DNA of 36,115 nt from Planctomycetia bacterium (GTDB lineage: Bacteria > Planctomycetota > Planctomycetia > Pirellulales > JACPPG01). The stretch is taken from positions 1 through 36,115 of the forward strand of contig JACPPG010000053.1 in NCBI GenBank assembly GCA_016191115.1, read 5' to 3'. Made by a program: the position numbers and the translations under genes. Under the pieces are notes generated by a model that made no database searches, was not told the DNA's origin, and saw only the letters and a list, made by a program, of their open reading frames with translations. Positions 1 through 11,669 of the stretch are shown here, one piece after another. The stretch's first letter is position 1, and the number at the start of each line of letters is the position of its first letter.

Positions 1-106
1 CGATCCGCACCATCCTGAACCGCGTCATGGCATCCCTCCTGGACAATAGCGCGGCACCGGTCGCGCGAGACCCTACTCGTGCTCACCAACACCGCATTGC
101 CGAAGT

Positions 107-877
107 ATGCCAGATTGCCTATTGTGGCGCAATCGCCCTGCAACACCCGGCGAGAACGAATCACAACAAGCGCTCCGAGAGTTCGAGAATTTCGCCGCGG
201 CCAATGGCAGCGCGCTAGTGATCGGCTGTGACCGCAAGACAGGCGATGACGGTAGCGCTCGCCGGTGCAACTCCGCCGCCGTCGTTGATCCGGCGCGCGG
301 TTGCATCGGGTTCTATGACAAGATGTGGCTGGTGCCCTTTAGCGAGTTTCACCCACCCGGCCGGCCGGCGTTTGGGCGGATGGCGATGGATCGTTACGCG
401 CACGGCACGGAGTTGCCGGTGTTCACAATCGAAGTGGGGGCGCCGCGCCGCGCTTATCGCTTCGCTAGCGCGATTTGTTATGACACGTGTTTTCCGGAAT
501 CGTTTCGCAGTTACATGCGGCCGGCAGCCGGCGGAGAGGCGCCGCAGTTCTTCGTCGTGCCCGCGTGTGAATCGCACGATCGTGGCATGCGATTACAGAA
601 GGTACTGTTGCGATTAGCGCAGTTCCGCGCTATCGAAACGCGCCGGGCGTTTGTCCGCAACGCCGAAGGGGGCTATTCCGGCATCATCGACGGCAACGGC
701 ACGCTCGTGGCCGGGCCGCCGCGGATCGACTTCGCCGAGCCGTGCGTGATTGGCCGGGTTCCGCTGGACGAGCGCGCGAGCCCGTACACAAGATGGGGCG
801 ATTGGCTGCCGATCGCGTGCACCGGGACATTGCTTGTGTCGTTCGCCGCGTCGCTTGTTCGGCGCGGCGGCGGCTAG
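107..877 (+). CDS. Apolipoprotein N-acyltransferase-like carbon-nitrogen hydrolase domain, N-terminally incomplete and possibly decayed
   Basis: Seen: 256 residues resembling the C-terminal nitrilase half of Lnt, the inner-membrane enzyme that adds the third acyl chain to lipoproteins. The Lys motif YDKMWLVPFSE (K72, E80) and the Cys motif SAICYDTCFPE (C124) are present. A hydrophobic segment near the end (LPIACTGTLLVSFAASLV) matches the last membrane helix of Lnt. Odd: Lnt is normally about 500 residues with several N-terminal helices, but here an in-frame stop lies at 47-49. Where Lnt has W-P-E-T with its catalytic Glu, this protein has WRNR (N9). The residue after CY is Asp (D126) rather than Glu. 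No Shine-Dalgarno is obvious at the ATG. It may be the remnant of a second Lnt copy, a frameshifted gene whose front lies outside the window, or a divergent soluble hydrolase. The family call is fairly safe; activity is doubtful. Confidence 0.6.
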   Translation: MPDCLLWRNRPATPGENESQQALREFENFAAANGSALVIGCDRKTGDDGSARRCNSAAVVDPARGCIGFYDKMWLVPFSEFHPPGRPAFGRMAMDRYAHGTELPVFTIEVGAPRRAYRFASAICYDTCFPESFRSYMRPAAGGEAPQFFVVPACESHDRGMRLQKVLLRLAQFRAIETRRAFVRNAEGGYSGIIDGNGTLVAGPPRIDFAEPCVIGRVPLDERASPYTRWGDWLPIACTGTLLVSFAASLVRRGGG

Positions 878-910
878 CGCGCGGAAGTCATCACAACAGC
901 GCGAACCCGG

Positions 911-3900
911 CTACACGAGGTCCTTGCGCGAGAACGGCTTGCTGAGCCCGAGCTCGGCGAAGTTGTTCTCGACACCATTGACCCCCGTGTCCAGTTCGAT
1001 CTGGAACGTGTCGTCGGCCAGCACCGTTCCGCCCTGGCTGCCAATCGTGTCGGCCCCGTCGAAGCGGTTGGTGGGCTGAACCTCGGTCAGCACGTATGTC
1101 CCCTTCACCAGGCCGGTGAAGCTGTACGAGCCGTCCGCGGCCGTGGTCGTGGTCAAGTTGACCTGCCGCCCGAACATGTCGACGCCGACCAGCCGAACGC
1201 CGACACCGAACAGTCCGGCTTCACCCGCTTCGCGGATGCCGTTTTCGTTCGTGTCGCGATACACGAAGCCCGCCAGGCTCGATGCCGGCAACTCGTTAAT
1301 CGTTGCCACGGCTTGCGTGTTGGCCAAAGTCGCGTTGGTGGGCGCGGAGAGCTGCAGGAGGAACGTTTCCGGGCCTTCCTGCACGTTGTCGAGCGGCACG
1401 TCGATCGAGACGAGCTTCGACGTCTCGCCCGGCAGGAACGTGATGGTGCCGGTCTGCGATGTGTAGTCGACGTCGGCCGAGGCGGTTTGCGCCGCGGTCG
1501 TGTAGTTCACGGTCACGGTCCGGCCACTGGGCGCCGACAGGTTCACGGTGAACACGGCGTTGGTCACGCCCTCGATGGCGGTCGTGTCGCCGACGGAGAT
1601 CGTCGGCACGGGATCGTCGTTCAGGATCGTTCCGGTGCCGCTATCGGCCCCGAATGCAACGACGGCGTTCGTGGGATTCGACAGCTTGACGGTGAACGTC
1701 TCATCCGGCTCGTTGAGTGCATCGCCGACGATCGGAATGGTGATCGTTTGGGTGGTCTGCTGCGGATTGAACGTCACCGTGCCCGTTTGCGGCAGATAGT
1801 CCACGCCCTCGGTGGCGGTGCCGGCGATCGTCGCGAACTGCACCGTCACGGTCTCGTCGACCTGTTGATCGAGGGTCACGGTGAACGTGAGGTTCTTGTT
1901 GCCGCTATCTCCCTCGGTAATCGAAGGGCTGTCGACCGACAGGGTCGGCGGCGGCGTGATCGTGATCGGTCCGCTGTCCAGGAATTGAATGCCGGCTACC
2001 GGCACGACGCCCGCGCCGTATACGAGCACGGCATGCTCGTTGTGAGCGACTAAGTCGGCCGGGTTAAGAGCGAACGAGGCAATCCCGCCGCCAATGCCTT
2101 GGACGGGCACGCTAAACAGCAAACGTTCGGGGGCGCCGAGGAAGGCCACGTCGCCGGTCGCTCCGATTTCGTCCAGCTCGCCGGAATTGATCGTGCCCGA
2201 GTGGATGTTCGGGTAGTCGGCGCCGTAGGCGATGGGACCGATGACGGTGATCAGCGAGGGGTCGAATGTGACGTCGGCGTATGCGGCAAAGACACCGTCA
2301 GGCTCCTCGCGAACGTCCTTGACGAAAGCCTTGAGCAGGAACGTGTCGCCACCGGTCACGGTTGAGATGGGATTGCCGTCCAGATCGGTCGCCACGAGCC
2401 GAATGCGAACTTCCTTGTCCACCGCGAAATCGACGATCGTGCCGATCCCCTGGCCGTCGGCGATCGTGGCACGGCTGGGGGCCGAGAGATTCACGGCGAA
2501 CTTCTCGTCGGCCTCGGCATCGCCATCCGCATTGATGGGCACGGTGATGGTCTTGGCGGTTTCGCCCGCCGCGAAAGTCACGGTTCCGGACGTGGTCGCG
2601 TAGTCGACGTCGGCCGTGGCGTCCTGCGGCGCCGTCGCGAAGTCCACAGTGACGGTTTGGCCGCTGGCCGCCGACAGGCTGACCGTGAACGTCATGTTCT
2701 CGCTACCGCTGGGCGGCTCGGTCAGCGTGGCATCGCTGATGGACATCGTCGGCTGCGGGTCGTCGTCCTGGATCGTGCCGGTGGCCTGGCCGTCGGTAAT
2801 CGTGGCGTTGCTCGGCGAGGAGAGGTTCACGAGCAGCGTTTCGTCCGTTTCGTTCAGCGCGTCCGCGACGATGTCGACGGTGACGGGCTTCGACGTCTCG
2901 CCCGGCTGGAACGTCACTGTGCCGGTGTTGGATTGGTAGTCGGTCCCGGCAGTCGCCGTGCCAGGCGCCGTCTGGAATTGCACGGTTACGATCTGGCCGC
3001 TGGGGGCGGAGAGCGCGACGTTGAAGGTCATCGTGGTTGTGCTCGCGCCGGTCCCTTCCAAGACGCTGGCGTCGGCGATCGATACGCCGGGGACGGGGTC
3101 GTCGTTTTGAATCGTGCCCGTGGCCTGGCCATCGGCGATCGTGGCGGCGGTGGGAGTGTCGAGGTTCACGAAGAACGTCTCGTTTGCCTCGTTCAGCGTG
3201 TCCCCGTTGACGGTGACCGCGATCTGCGCCGTGGTCTGCCGCGGCTGGAATGTGACGGTGCCGGACTGCGACTGATAATCCACGTCCGCGGTCGCGGTTC
3301 CCGCGGCCGTCGCGTAGTGCACCGTGACGGGGTCGTCGCTTGGCGCGCTGAGAGTCAAGTTGAACTGCATGGTCGAGGCGCCGGCGTTTCCTTCCACCAC
3401 CTGCGCGTCGGCGATCGAAATCGTCGGTAGCCCGCTGATCGTGAGCGACACGCTGCCGTAGTCGATGTTCGCGGGCGGCACGGCCGAGGGGGGCTCGAAC
3501 ACGAGCGTGGCGTGCTGCGGCAGGATGTCCGCTTGGTCGGCCGTGAACGTGACCACGCCCGCCGCCGAGGCCAGCATCTGCACGCTGAACAGCAAGCGCT
3601 CGTTGGCGCCCAGCGGCCCAGGCGCGCTCTGCAATCCGCCGGCTTCGTTGATCACCCCTGCCGTCGTGGTATCGCCGCCGGGGGCGTTGGGATAGTCGGC
3701 CCCGTGCACGATCGAACCGGAGGGCGTCGCCAAGGACGAGTCGAACGTCACGTCGGCATAAGCCGCTCCGACGCCTGGATCGGTGGCGCCAACGCGTACG
3801 TCTTGCACGAAAGCCTGCAGCACGAAGTTCTGTCCTTGCACGATGGACGTGATCGGGTTGCCGCCGGTGTCGGTCACCTGAAGGCGAATGCGGACTTCGT

Positions 3901-4306
3901 CCCCCGCCTGCTGGTTGAGCTCGTGGATCACCATCAGCGCGTCGAGCGGCGTGATCATGCCGTCGATGTTGACGTCCAGCGGATCGGCGGCCGCCTGGTT
4001 GAGGGCGCGCGCTCCGCTGCCGTCGGAAGCGGAAATATTGAGCGTCGAGGCGCTGCCGCTGCCGCCGCCCACGGCGCGCGCGCCGTATTTGTTCAGATCG
4101 CTGATGATCAACAGGGCGTCGATCGGGGTCACTCCCCCGTCGCGGTTGACGTCCATCGGCGAGAAGCTGATGACGCTGTCGGCCGCCAGCAAGGCGCGCT
4201 CTTCCAGCGATTCCAGGCGGAGCCGTCGCGAGCGGACGGGCGCCGATCCTTGCCGTCCGCGGTGAACGCTCCCCTGGTTGCGCCGGCGGAAGAAGCTGAT
4301 CTTCAT
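911..4306 (-). CDS. Exported multidomain protein: dockerin-like repeats, two cohesin-like modules, five Calx-beta repeats, SdrD_B-like C terminus
   Basis: 1131 residues. The basic N terminus runs into LESLEERALLA (about 31-41), the typical export or sorting signature at the front of planctomycete surface proteins. Two dockerin-type calcium loops follow (DVNRDGGVTPIDALLIISDL near 51-70 and DVNIDGMITPLDALMVIHEL near 109-128). Two copies of a cohesin-like module come at about 136-290 and 630-780, both containing AAYADVTFD(P/S)SL. Calx-beta repeats, each with a (D/S)VDY...GTVTF-type core and an E-(T/K)F motif, occupy about 295-625 (three) and 785-1010 (two). The last 110 residues are an SdrD_B-like fold starting FVYRDTNENGIREAGEAG. 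Dockerins normally bind cohesins, so calcium-dependent self-association or assembly with other surface proteins is inferred. It probably acts outside the cell in adhesion or matrix building. An AGAGGA stretch lies a little far upstream of the ATG. Confidence 0.9.
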   Translation of the reverse strand: MKISFFRRRNQGSVHRGRQGSAPVRSRRLRLESLEERALLAADSVISFSPMDVNRDGGVTPIDALLIISDLNKYGARAVGGGSGSASTLNISASDGSGARALNQAAADPLDVNIDGMITPLDALMVIHELNQQAGDEVRIRLQVTDTGGNPITSIVQGQNFVLQAFVQDVRVGATDPGVGAAYADVTFDSSLATPSGSIVHGADYPNAPGGDTTTAGVINEAGGLQSAPGPLGANERLLFSVQMLASAAGVVTFTADQADILPQHATLVFEPPSAVPPANIDYGSVSLTISGLPTISIADAQVVEGNAGASTMQFNLTLSAPSDDPVTVHYATAAGTATADVDYQSQSGTVTFQPRQTTAQIAVTVNGDTLNEANETFFVNLDTPTAATIADGQATGTIQNDDPVPGVSIADASVLEGTGASTTTMTFNVALSAPSGQIVTVQFQTAPGTATAGTDYQSNTGTVTFQPGETSKPVTVDIVADALNETDETLLVNLSSPSNATITDGQATGTIQDDDPQPTMSISDATLTEPPSGSENMTFTVSLSAASGQTVTVDFATAPQDATADVDYATTSGTVTFAAGETAKTITVPINADGDAEADEKFAVNLSAPSRATIADGQGIGTIVDFAVDKEVRIRLVATDLDGNPISTVTGGDTFLLKAFVKDVREEPDGVFAAYADVTFDPSLITVIGPIAYGADYPNIHSGTINSGELDEIGATGDVAFLGAPERLLFSVPVQGIGGGIASFALNPADLVAHNEHAVLVYGAGVVPVAGIQFLDSGPITITPPPTLSVDSPSITEGDSGNKNLTFTVTLDQQVDETVTVQFATIAGTATEGVDYLPQTGTVTFNPQQTTQTITIPIVGDALNEPDETFTVKLSNPTNAVVAFGADSGTGTILNDDPVPTISVGDTTAIEGVTNAVFTVNLSAPSGRTVTVNYTTAAQTASADVDYTSQTGTITFLPGETSKLVSIDVPLDNVQEGPETFLLQLSAPTNATLANTQAVATINELPASSLAGFVYRDTNENGIREAGEAGLFGVGVRLVGVDMFGRQVNLTTTTAADGSYSFTGLVKGTYVLTEVQPTNRFDGADTIGSQGGTVLADDTFQIELDTGVNGVENNFAELGLSKPFSRKDLV

Positions 4307-4760
4307 AGGGTCGCCCCGTCCTCTCTGTTGCCTGGTGCGTGCACGACCATTCCGATGTTCCGCGCCGGTCCCCCCAGGTCTGATCCGCCTCGCACGGAGC
4401 GCCTAGCCAAGCGACGGAAGTAGCCGAAAAGACAAATCGCCTTGAAATCCGGGCAAGTCCCCGCGGACGGGACGCATGAACCGGGTGCTTCTCGAGAGCG
4501 ACTGGCCCGCTTCGCCCAGCCGTGCCTCACGGCTGCCAAATAGCGAAAATGTTCCGGAACGACCGTCCCTTGAGGTTCAGCGAACCTGAAAGGACCGCGT
4601 GGATTTTACTGTAAACTGCGGTTGCACCGGCTGCAAGAAATTTGCCGGCTTTTTTGCGACGGAACGCTCACGGTCGAAACGACCTGGGTGGCTTTTTGGG
4701 CAACCGCCCATGTCGCGAAAGGCACTTCCGAGGCTCAATTTCGCCCCATGCCTGGGCGCA
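4307..4760. other. Intergenic region between the exoprotein and malQ
   Basis: No convincing gene is seen. It holds the 5' leader of the Calx-beta gene, the 19-bp palindrome at 4517-4535, and a small inverted repeat AGGTTC-AGC-GAACCT near 4572-4587. A short minus-strand open frame (4303-4539) overlaps the exoprotein start by four bases but has no recognisable content. No strong promoter was identified. Confidence 0.5.
4517..4535. repeat. Short palindrome CAGCCGTG-CCT-CACGGCTG
   Basis: Two perfect 8-bp arms around a 3-nt loop, in the leader upstream of the exoprotein gene. Similar GCCGTGCCTCACGGC palindromes are, as far as I recall, scattered through planctomycete genomes. Only this copy was noticed in the window. 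Confidence 0.5.
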
Positions 4761-6671
4761 TTACACCGGCGTCCGCCGGCCTGCATTGGCGCCCGGCGCC
4801 TTTTCTCCGGCCTTCGTCGCGCCTTCTGCGCGGCCGGCGCGTCCCGACAGAGATTCGGCAATGGCACCCGCCAGGGGGGACGCCATCAGCGTTTCCAAGG
4901 GCGCGGGGAGTGACAGGCACCAGTTGGGCCACTCGAAGGTGGTGGCCGGCATGTTGGGCCGTTCCGATACCTCCAGCGCATCGTCGAGCGTGGCGGTCAC
5001 CACGGCCGAAGGGGCCCGCCCCAAGAGCTCATAGGTGGCGCGCACTGCCTCGGCCTCGGACGCTGTTTCGGCGAGGCGCGTCATTTTCCGCACGCGGTCG
5101 CGGATGGCGCCGATGGCCTCGGCATTGGGCTTCAGCCCCAGCGATTCTTGCGCGGCCAGGTCGCTGCCATTCCATAAGCCCGCGACGGTCGGAAGATCGT
5201 GCGTCGTCACCGCCGCCATGGCGAGCTTGGGGTAGCGTGACGTGGGCTGGCTTTCGAACCACAGCAGCCGGTAGGAGAGCATTCTCGCGGCGGCTAGCAT
5301 GCGCCTGACGTTATTGCCAACGGTCCCCAGGTCTTCGCCGACGACGAACGCGCGAGCGCGGTCGCTCTCCAAGGCGATGATGGCTAACAGGTCTTCGGCC
5401 GGATAGCGAACATACGTCCCTTCGACGGGCGACATGCCGTAGGGAATCCAAAACAAACGGAATAAGCCCAGCACGTGGTCGATCCGCAATCCGCCGGCGT
5501 GCGACAGCATGGCACGAATGGTTTGCACGAAGGGCTCATATTTCGCCGCCTGGAGCCGATGGGGGATCCACGGCGGAAAGCCCCAGTTCTGGCCCTGCGT
5601 GTTGTAGATGTCGGGCGGCGCGCCCACGGACATGCCGTCGGCCAACACGTCTTGCCAGGCCCAGGCATCGGCCCCGCGGGCGGTGACGCCGATGGGCATG
5701 TCCTCGACGATCGGCAGCTCGTTGCCGGCCGCTTCCAGTTGCCGATCCACGAGCCATTGCAGCCACTGGTGGTACTCGATCCGCCGGGCGTTTTCCGTGG
5801 CAAAGCGAGGGACGCCGGGAGCATTGGGGCGGCGATACTCGGCCTCCCACCGTCCCCAGTCGGGCCCAAATTTGTCGACTAGGGTGCAGAACGTGGCAAA
5901 TTCGACGAGCGCCCGCCCCTGTTCGCGGCGGAAACGATCGAACGCCGGGTCGCCACCAAATCGTTCCCACAGCCTGGCAAGCGCCGCCTGTTTGAGGCGA
6001 AAGACCTCGTCCCGCCGGATCCGACGGTCGCCGTTCAGGCGCCGCCCCTCGGCCGCCAACTCGGCTAGTTCCTCTCCCATCGCCGTGGCGCCGGGCACAT
6101 CTTCGACGCGGAGGTACAGCGGGTTGCGAAACCGCCGGCTGCTTGGATAGTAAGGACTGGACTCCTGGGCCGGCACAGGGTCGACCGCCGGTAGCGGATT
6201 CACGAGCACAAAGCCAGCCCCCTGGCCCCTCGACCATCGGGCCAACGAGCGCAGGTCCGCCAAATCGCCCATACCCCAGCTTGCCTGCGACCGCGCGGCA
6301 TAGAGTTGCGCCGACCAGCCCCACGCCAACAGCTCGGGCGGCGGGTAGCATTGACCGGGCGAAACGATGAGGCGGATGGGTTCCTTCCCGTCGGCCGGCA
6401 GGAAGTCGTGGTATCCCAGGGGCAGATCGGCAGGGAGACCATCGTCGACCGCAAGCGAGGTGCCGTCCTCCAGTCGCAGGTCGCCCCGACCCACGTGCGG
6501 AAGCGTCCCCTTCCGCCGGTCGAGCACGTAGACCGGCGGAGGCCGAAGCGGGCCGTCTCCCTCGACGCGCATGGCCGCCCGCACGGCCGCCCTCGTCGCG
6601 GGCGTGGTCTCGCGCCGCACGCCGAAGGCATCCTCGTACGCGTCGGCGATCTTGTAGCGATCAGTCTTCAT
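4761..6671 (-). CDS. malQ: 4-alpha-glucanotransferase (amylomaltase, GH77)
   Basis: A cytoplasmic enzyme that transfers alpha-1,4-glucan segments between maltodextrins, feeding glycogen or maltose turnover. Seen: 636 residues from the ATG at 6671. The three GH77 catalytic motifs are intact: LRIDHVLGLFRLFWIP (nucleophile D397), VVGEDLGTV (acid/base E446) and TTHDLPTVAGLW (D492). Other family landmarks are present, including GMGDLADLRSLARW and the QGQNWGFPPW loop. A longer frame reaches a TTG at 6725, but the family normally begins close to KIADAYEDAFG, so the ATG is preferred. The gene is divergent from the trehalose synthase-maltokinase gene across about 285 bp, and both act on the same maltose/alpha-glucan pool. 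The last 30 or so residues, rich in Gly, Arg and Ala, extend past the conserved domain. Confidence 0.95.
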   Translation of the reverse strand: MKTDRYKIADAYEDAFGVRRETTPATRAAVRAAMRVEGDGPLRPPPVYVLDRRKGTLPHVGRGDLRLEDGTSLAVDDGLPADLPLGYHDFLPADGKEPIRLIVSPGQCYPPPELLAWGWSAQLYAARSQASWGMGDLADLRSLARWSRGQGAGFVLVNPLPAVDPVPAQESSPYYPSSRRFRNPLYLRVEDVPGATAMGEELAELAAEGRRLNGDRRIRRDEVFRLKQAALARLWERFGGDPAFDRFRREQGRALVEFATFCTLVDKFGPDWGRWEAEYRRPNAPGVPRFATENARRIEYHQWLQWLVDRQLEAAGNELPIVEDMPIGVTARGADAWAWQDVLADGMSVGAPPDIYNTQGQNWGFPPWIPHRLQAAKYEPFVQTIRAMLSHAGGLRIDHVLGLFRLFWIPYGMSPVEGTYVRYPAEDLLAIIALESDRARAFVVGEDLGTVGNNVRRMLAAARMLSYRLLWFESQPTSRYPKLAMAAVTTHDLPTVAGLWNGSDLAAQESLGLKPNAEAIGAIRDRVRKMTRLAETASEAEAVRATYELLGRAPSAVVTATLDDALEVSERPNMPATTFEWPNWCLSLPAPLETLMASPLAGAIAESLSGRAGRAEGATKAGEKAPGANAGRRTPV

Positions 6672-6956
6672 GTCCGTCGCTGTGGACAATACACGGCCGG
6701 GGGCGTGTCGGTCGAGTGCAACCAAAAAAGGAAGGGAAATCGTCGAGTTTGCTGGGGTGCAAACGCCGTTCCGCCTTTGCCCTGGCCTGTTTCGTCTTGA
6801 TCCGCCGATGGCCGGGGCGCTAATCTTCGGTGTTACGCCGTGACGCGCGGCAGGCGGAGTGGGGTCGAAGAGAGGGGCGCTAACGAATAATTAACGCGGC
6901 AGGGGCGTGGGCAAGTGCCTGTGCCTCGCCACCGCTCGAAACGAAGCATCCGCACC

Positions 6957-10340
<3,384 letters not shown>

Positions 10341-10395
10341 CGATCTCGGCCGTGTCTTGCGAGTTTGCCGTCGACGATGGGGCGGTTCCCTGGGC

Positions 10396-10516
10396 AGGAG
10401 AACTGCAAAGTCTTGGAGAGGGGGTCAGGCACATTTTTCGGCCGAAGGTGCTTCGGAAGAATTGAGAACGGCATGTGCCGAAAAATGAGCCAGACCCCGG
10501 ACTTCGCAGTTCTCCT
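10396..10516. repeat. Palindromic element family B, copy 1
   Basis: A 121-bp imperfect palindrome. The outer arms AGGAGAACTGC(A/G)AAGTC differ at one base of 17. The inner arms are GGGGTCAGGCACATTTTTCG and the complement of CGAAAAATGAGCCAGACCCC, which match except at two symmetric positions (CAGGCAC against CTGGCTC). It lies just after the treS-mak stop, could fold into a long hairpin in the transcript, and adjoins element A1. A second full copy is at 34348 and a half copy at 25182. Confidence 0.85.
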
Positions 10517-10528
10517 GGGTTGCCTGGC

Positions 10529-10667
10529 AGGGCCATTCTGTTTTTCAAAATGGCGAGGCGGGAAAATGGGACTGGCTCCGAGCATAAACAGCGCAAGCCC
10601 TTTCAGACCAACGTTTCGTCTCGGTGCCTGTCCCACTTTCCCGCCGGTGCGCCGCCGGCAAGCTTGA
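10529..10667 (+). repeat. Palindromic element family A, copy 1
   Basis: Begins CAGGGCCATTCTG and ends at AAGCTTGA. Internal arms GGGACTGGCTCCGAG and CTCGGTGCCTGTCCC pair except at two symmetric positions, flanked by GGCGGGAAA/TTTCCCGCC. The same roughly 140-bp sequence recurs at 19764, 25041 (inverted) and 34186 with very few changes. It contains accidental open frames that extend neighbouring ORFs. Confidence 0.9.
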
Positions 10668-10727
10668 CGGTCAATGCGGGTCTTGTCTGTTGGTGGCTCG
10701 ATGCATTCACGCTGGGAGTCACTTTCC

Positions 10728-11174
10728 ATGTCAAAGCAGAAGAATCTCGCGCGGCCGCGGAAGCAAGCAAGAACAACACGGGCCGCCGCGAAAACGGCCG
10801 CCGTCAAACGCGGCAAGAGACCGGCAAGCCGCGGGCGCCCGACAGTGCACGGTGCATCGCATGCAGCCAGCCGCGCGGTCCGTCATCCGGCTTCGCGCGC
10901 CGGCGCCGGTCCCACGCTACCGTCGCTCAAGGACCGGCTTGCCGAAGCGGACTTGCGCGGCGATCCGACGCTCTCCTCCGCGGAGTCAAACGCCGTGCAT
11001 AGTGTCGCGACGACCGCGGGGCTCTTGGACCATATCCGCGAACAGGCCTTCGTCGAGTTGGCGGGCGTTGTGGAGCGCGAGCTGGCCCGCCACGGCCATC
11101 GGTTGTCGCGCCGCGAGGCGGCGAACGTCGCCTGGGAGATTCTCAGCGCCCGCGCCGAGTCGCAGGCTACATAG
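10728..11174 (+). CDS. Small basic protein of unknown function
   Basis: 148 residues from the ATG at 10728 (MSKQKNLARPRKQ), with GGGAG a short distance upstream. The first 75 residues are rich in Lys, Arg, Ala and Ser, like a disordered histone-H1-type nucleic-acid-binding tail. The second half (from TLPSLKDRLAEADLRGDP) looks like a compact helical domain with DHIREQAFVELAGVVERELA and ends NVAWEILSARAESQAT. No family was recognised. A longer in-frame start at 10674 lies immediately after repeat A1 and adds residues with no recognisable content. It is the first of four same-strand small genes up to 12572. Nucleic-acid binding is only suggested by composition. Confidence 0.65.
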   Translation: MSKQKNLARPRKQARTTRAAAKTAAVKRGKRPASRGRPTVHGASHAASRAVRHPASRAGAGPTLPSLKDRLAEADLRGDPTLSSAESNAVHSVATTAGLLDHIREQAFVELAGVVERELARHGHRLSRREAANVAWEILSARAESQAT

Positions 11175-11211
11175 TCACTAACCGTGCTACCAATACGCAG
11201 TGAATCCGACC

Positions 11212-11601
11212 ATGATCGCCTTCCGGTCGATTGACGCGCAGACCTTTATGTTCGGCATCGTGCTGGGGATCGTGTTTCCCCTGCTCTTGTATTGGCTGCT
11301 GTACCGGCCCCTGCACGAATTCTTGAAGGAGATCTTCCATTCGCCCGCGATCGAGCAATTCTGGCTGCGCGTCGTGCTGATCGGCTTTCTGGCCTCCACG
11401 CTTGCGGTGGCCGTCGTGTTTCAACCGCCCGACGCGACCAGGACCGATGAAGTGGCCTTCTTGTTCTATATCGGCGATCGCTGCAAGCAGATGCTCGACT
11501 CGCTGATCTTTGCCATGCTGACGATCTTTCTGCCGCTTTTGGCGGCGTACACGATTCTGCACGTGCGCCGCCGTGGGCCGGCCGACGGCGCCCGACCGTA
11601 G
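11212..11601 (+). CDS. Small integral membrane protein of unknown function
   Basis: About 129 residues with three hydrophobic segments: FMFGIVLGIVFPLLLYWLLY, LRVVLIGFLASTLAVAVVF and SLIFAMLTIFLPLLAAYTIL. A charged linker (HEFLKEIFHSPAIEQF) separates the first two. A GTG at 11200 would add four residues; neither start has a strong ribosome site. The stop codon TAG is the second to fourth base of repeat C1 (CGTAGGGTG), so the element forms the end of the gene. The next gene encodes another three-helix membrane protein, so the two may act together in the envelope. No family was recognised. Confidence 0.65.
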   Translation: MIAFRSIDAQTFMFGIVLGIVFPLLLYWLLYRPLHEFLKEIFHSPAIEQFWLRVVLIGFLASTLAVAVVFQPPDATRTDEVAFLFYIGDRCKQMLDSLIFAMLTIFLPLLAAYTILHVRRRGPADGARP

Positions 11602-11652
11602 GGTGTTCTGCGAGCCACCACGAAGCGAAGAGGGGCGGACGACGGCCCTACG
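11597..11652. repeat. Palindromic element family C, copy 1
   Basis: CGTAGGGTGTTCTGCGAG begins at 11597 and the opposite end GGCCCTACG closes at 11652. It is one of five copies of the CGTAGGGTG-type element in the window (others at 20321, 22236, 27690 and 35966). It sits between two membrane-protein genes and provides the stop codon of the first. Confidence 0.6.
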
Positions 11653-11669
11653 CGGCAAAGGAACGCCCG

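Noticed and set aside
4303..4539. Minus-strand 78-codon frame overlapping the exoprotein start
   Set aside because: No Shine-Dalgarno or domain, and it contains a palindromic repeat; probably leader sequence.
4627..4655. CCGGC...GCCGGCTTTTTT hairpin with T-run on the plus strand
   Set aside because: The stem is only about 5 bp and no plus-strand gene ends upstream; the orientation is wrong for malQ and the exoprotein.
10467..10667. Open frames inside repeat A copies (for example MRCLCSEPVPFSRLAIL-type)
   Set aside because: The same peptides recur at each A copy because the DNA repeats, with no consistent start signal. They are a product of the repeat, not a gene.
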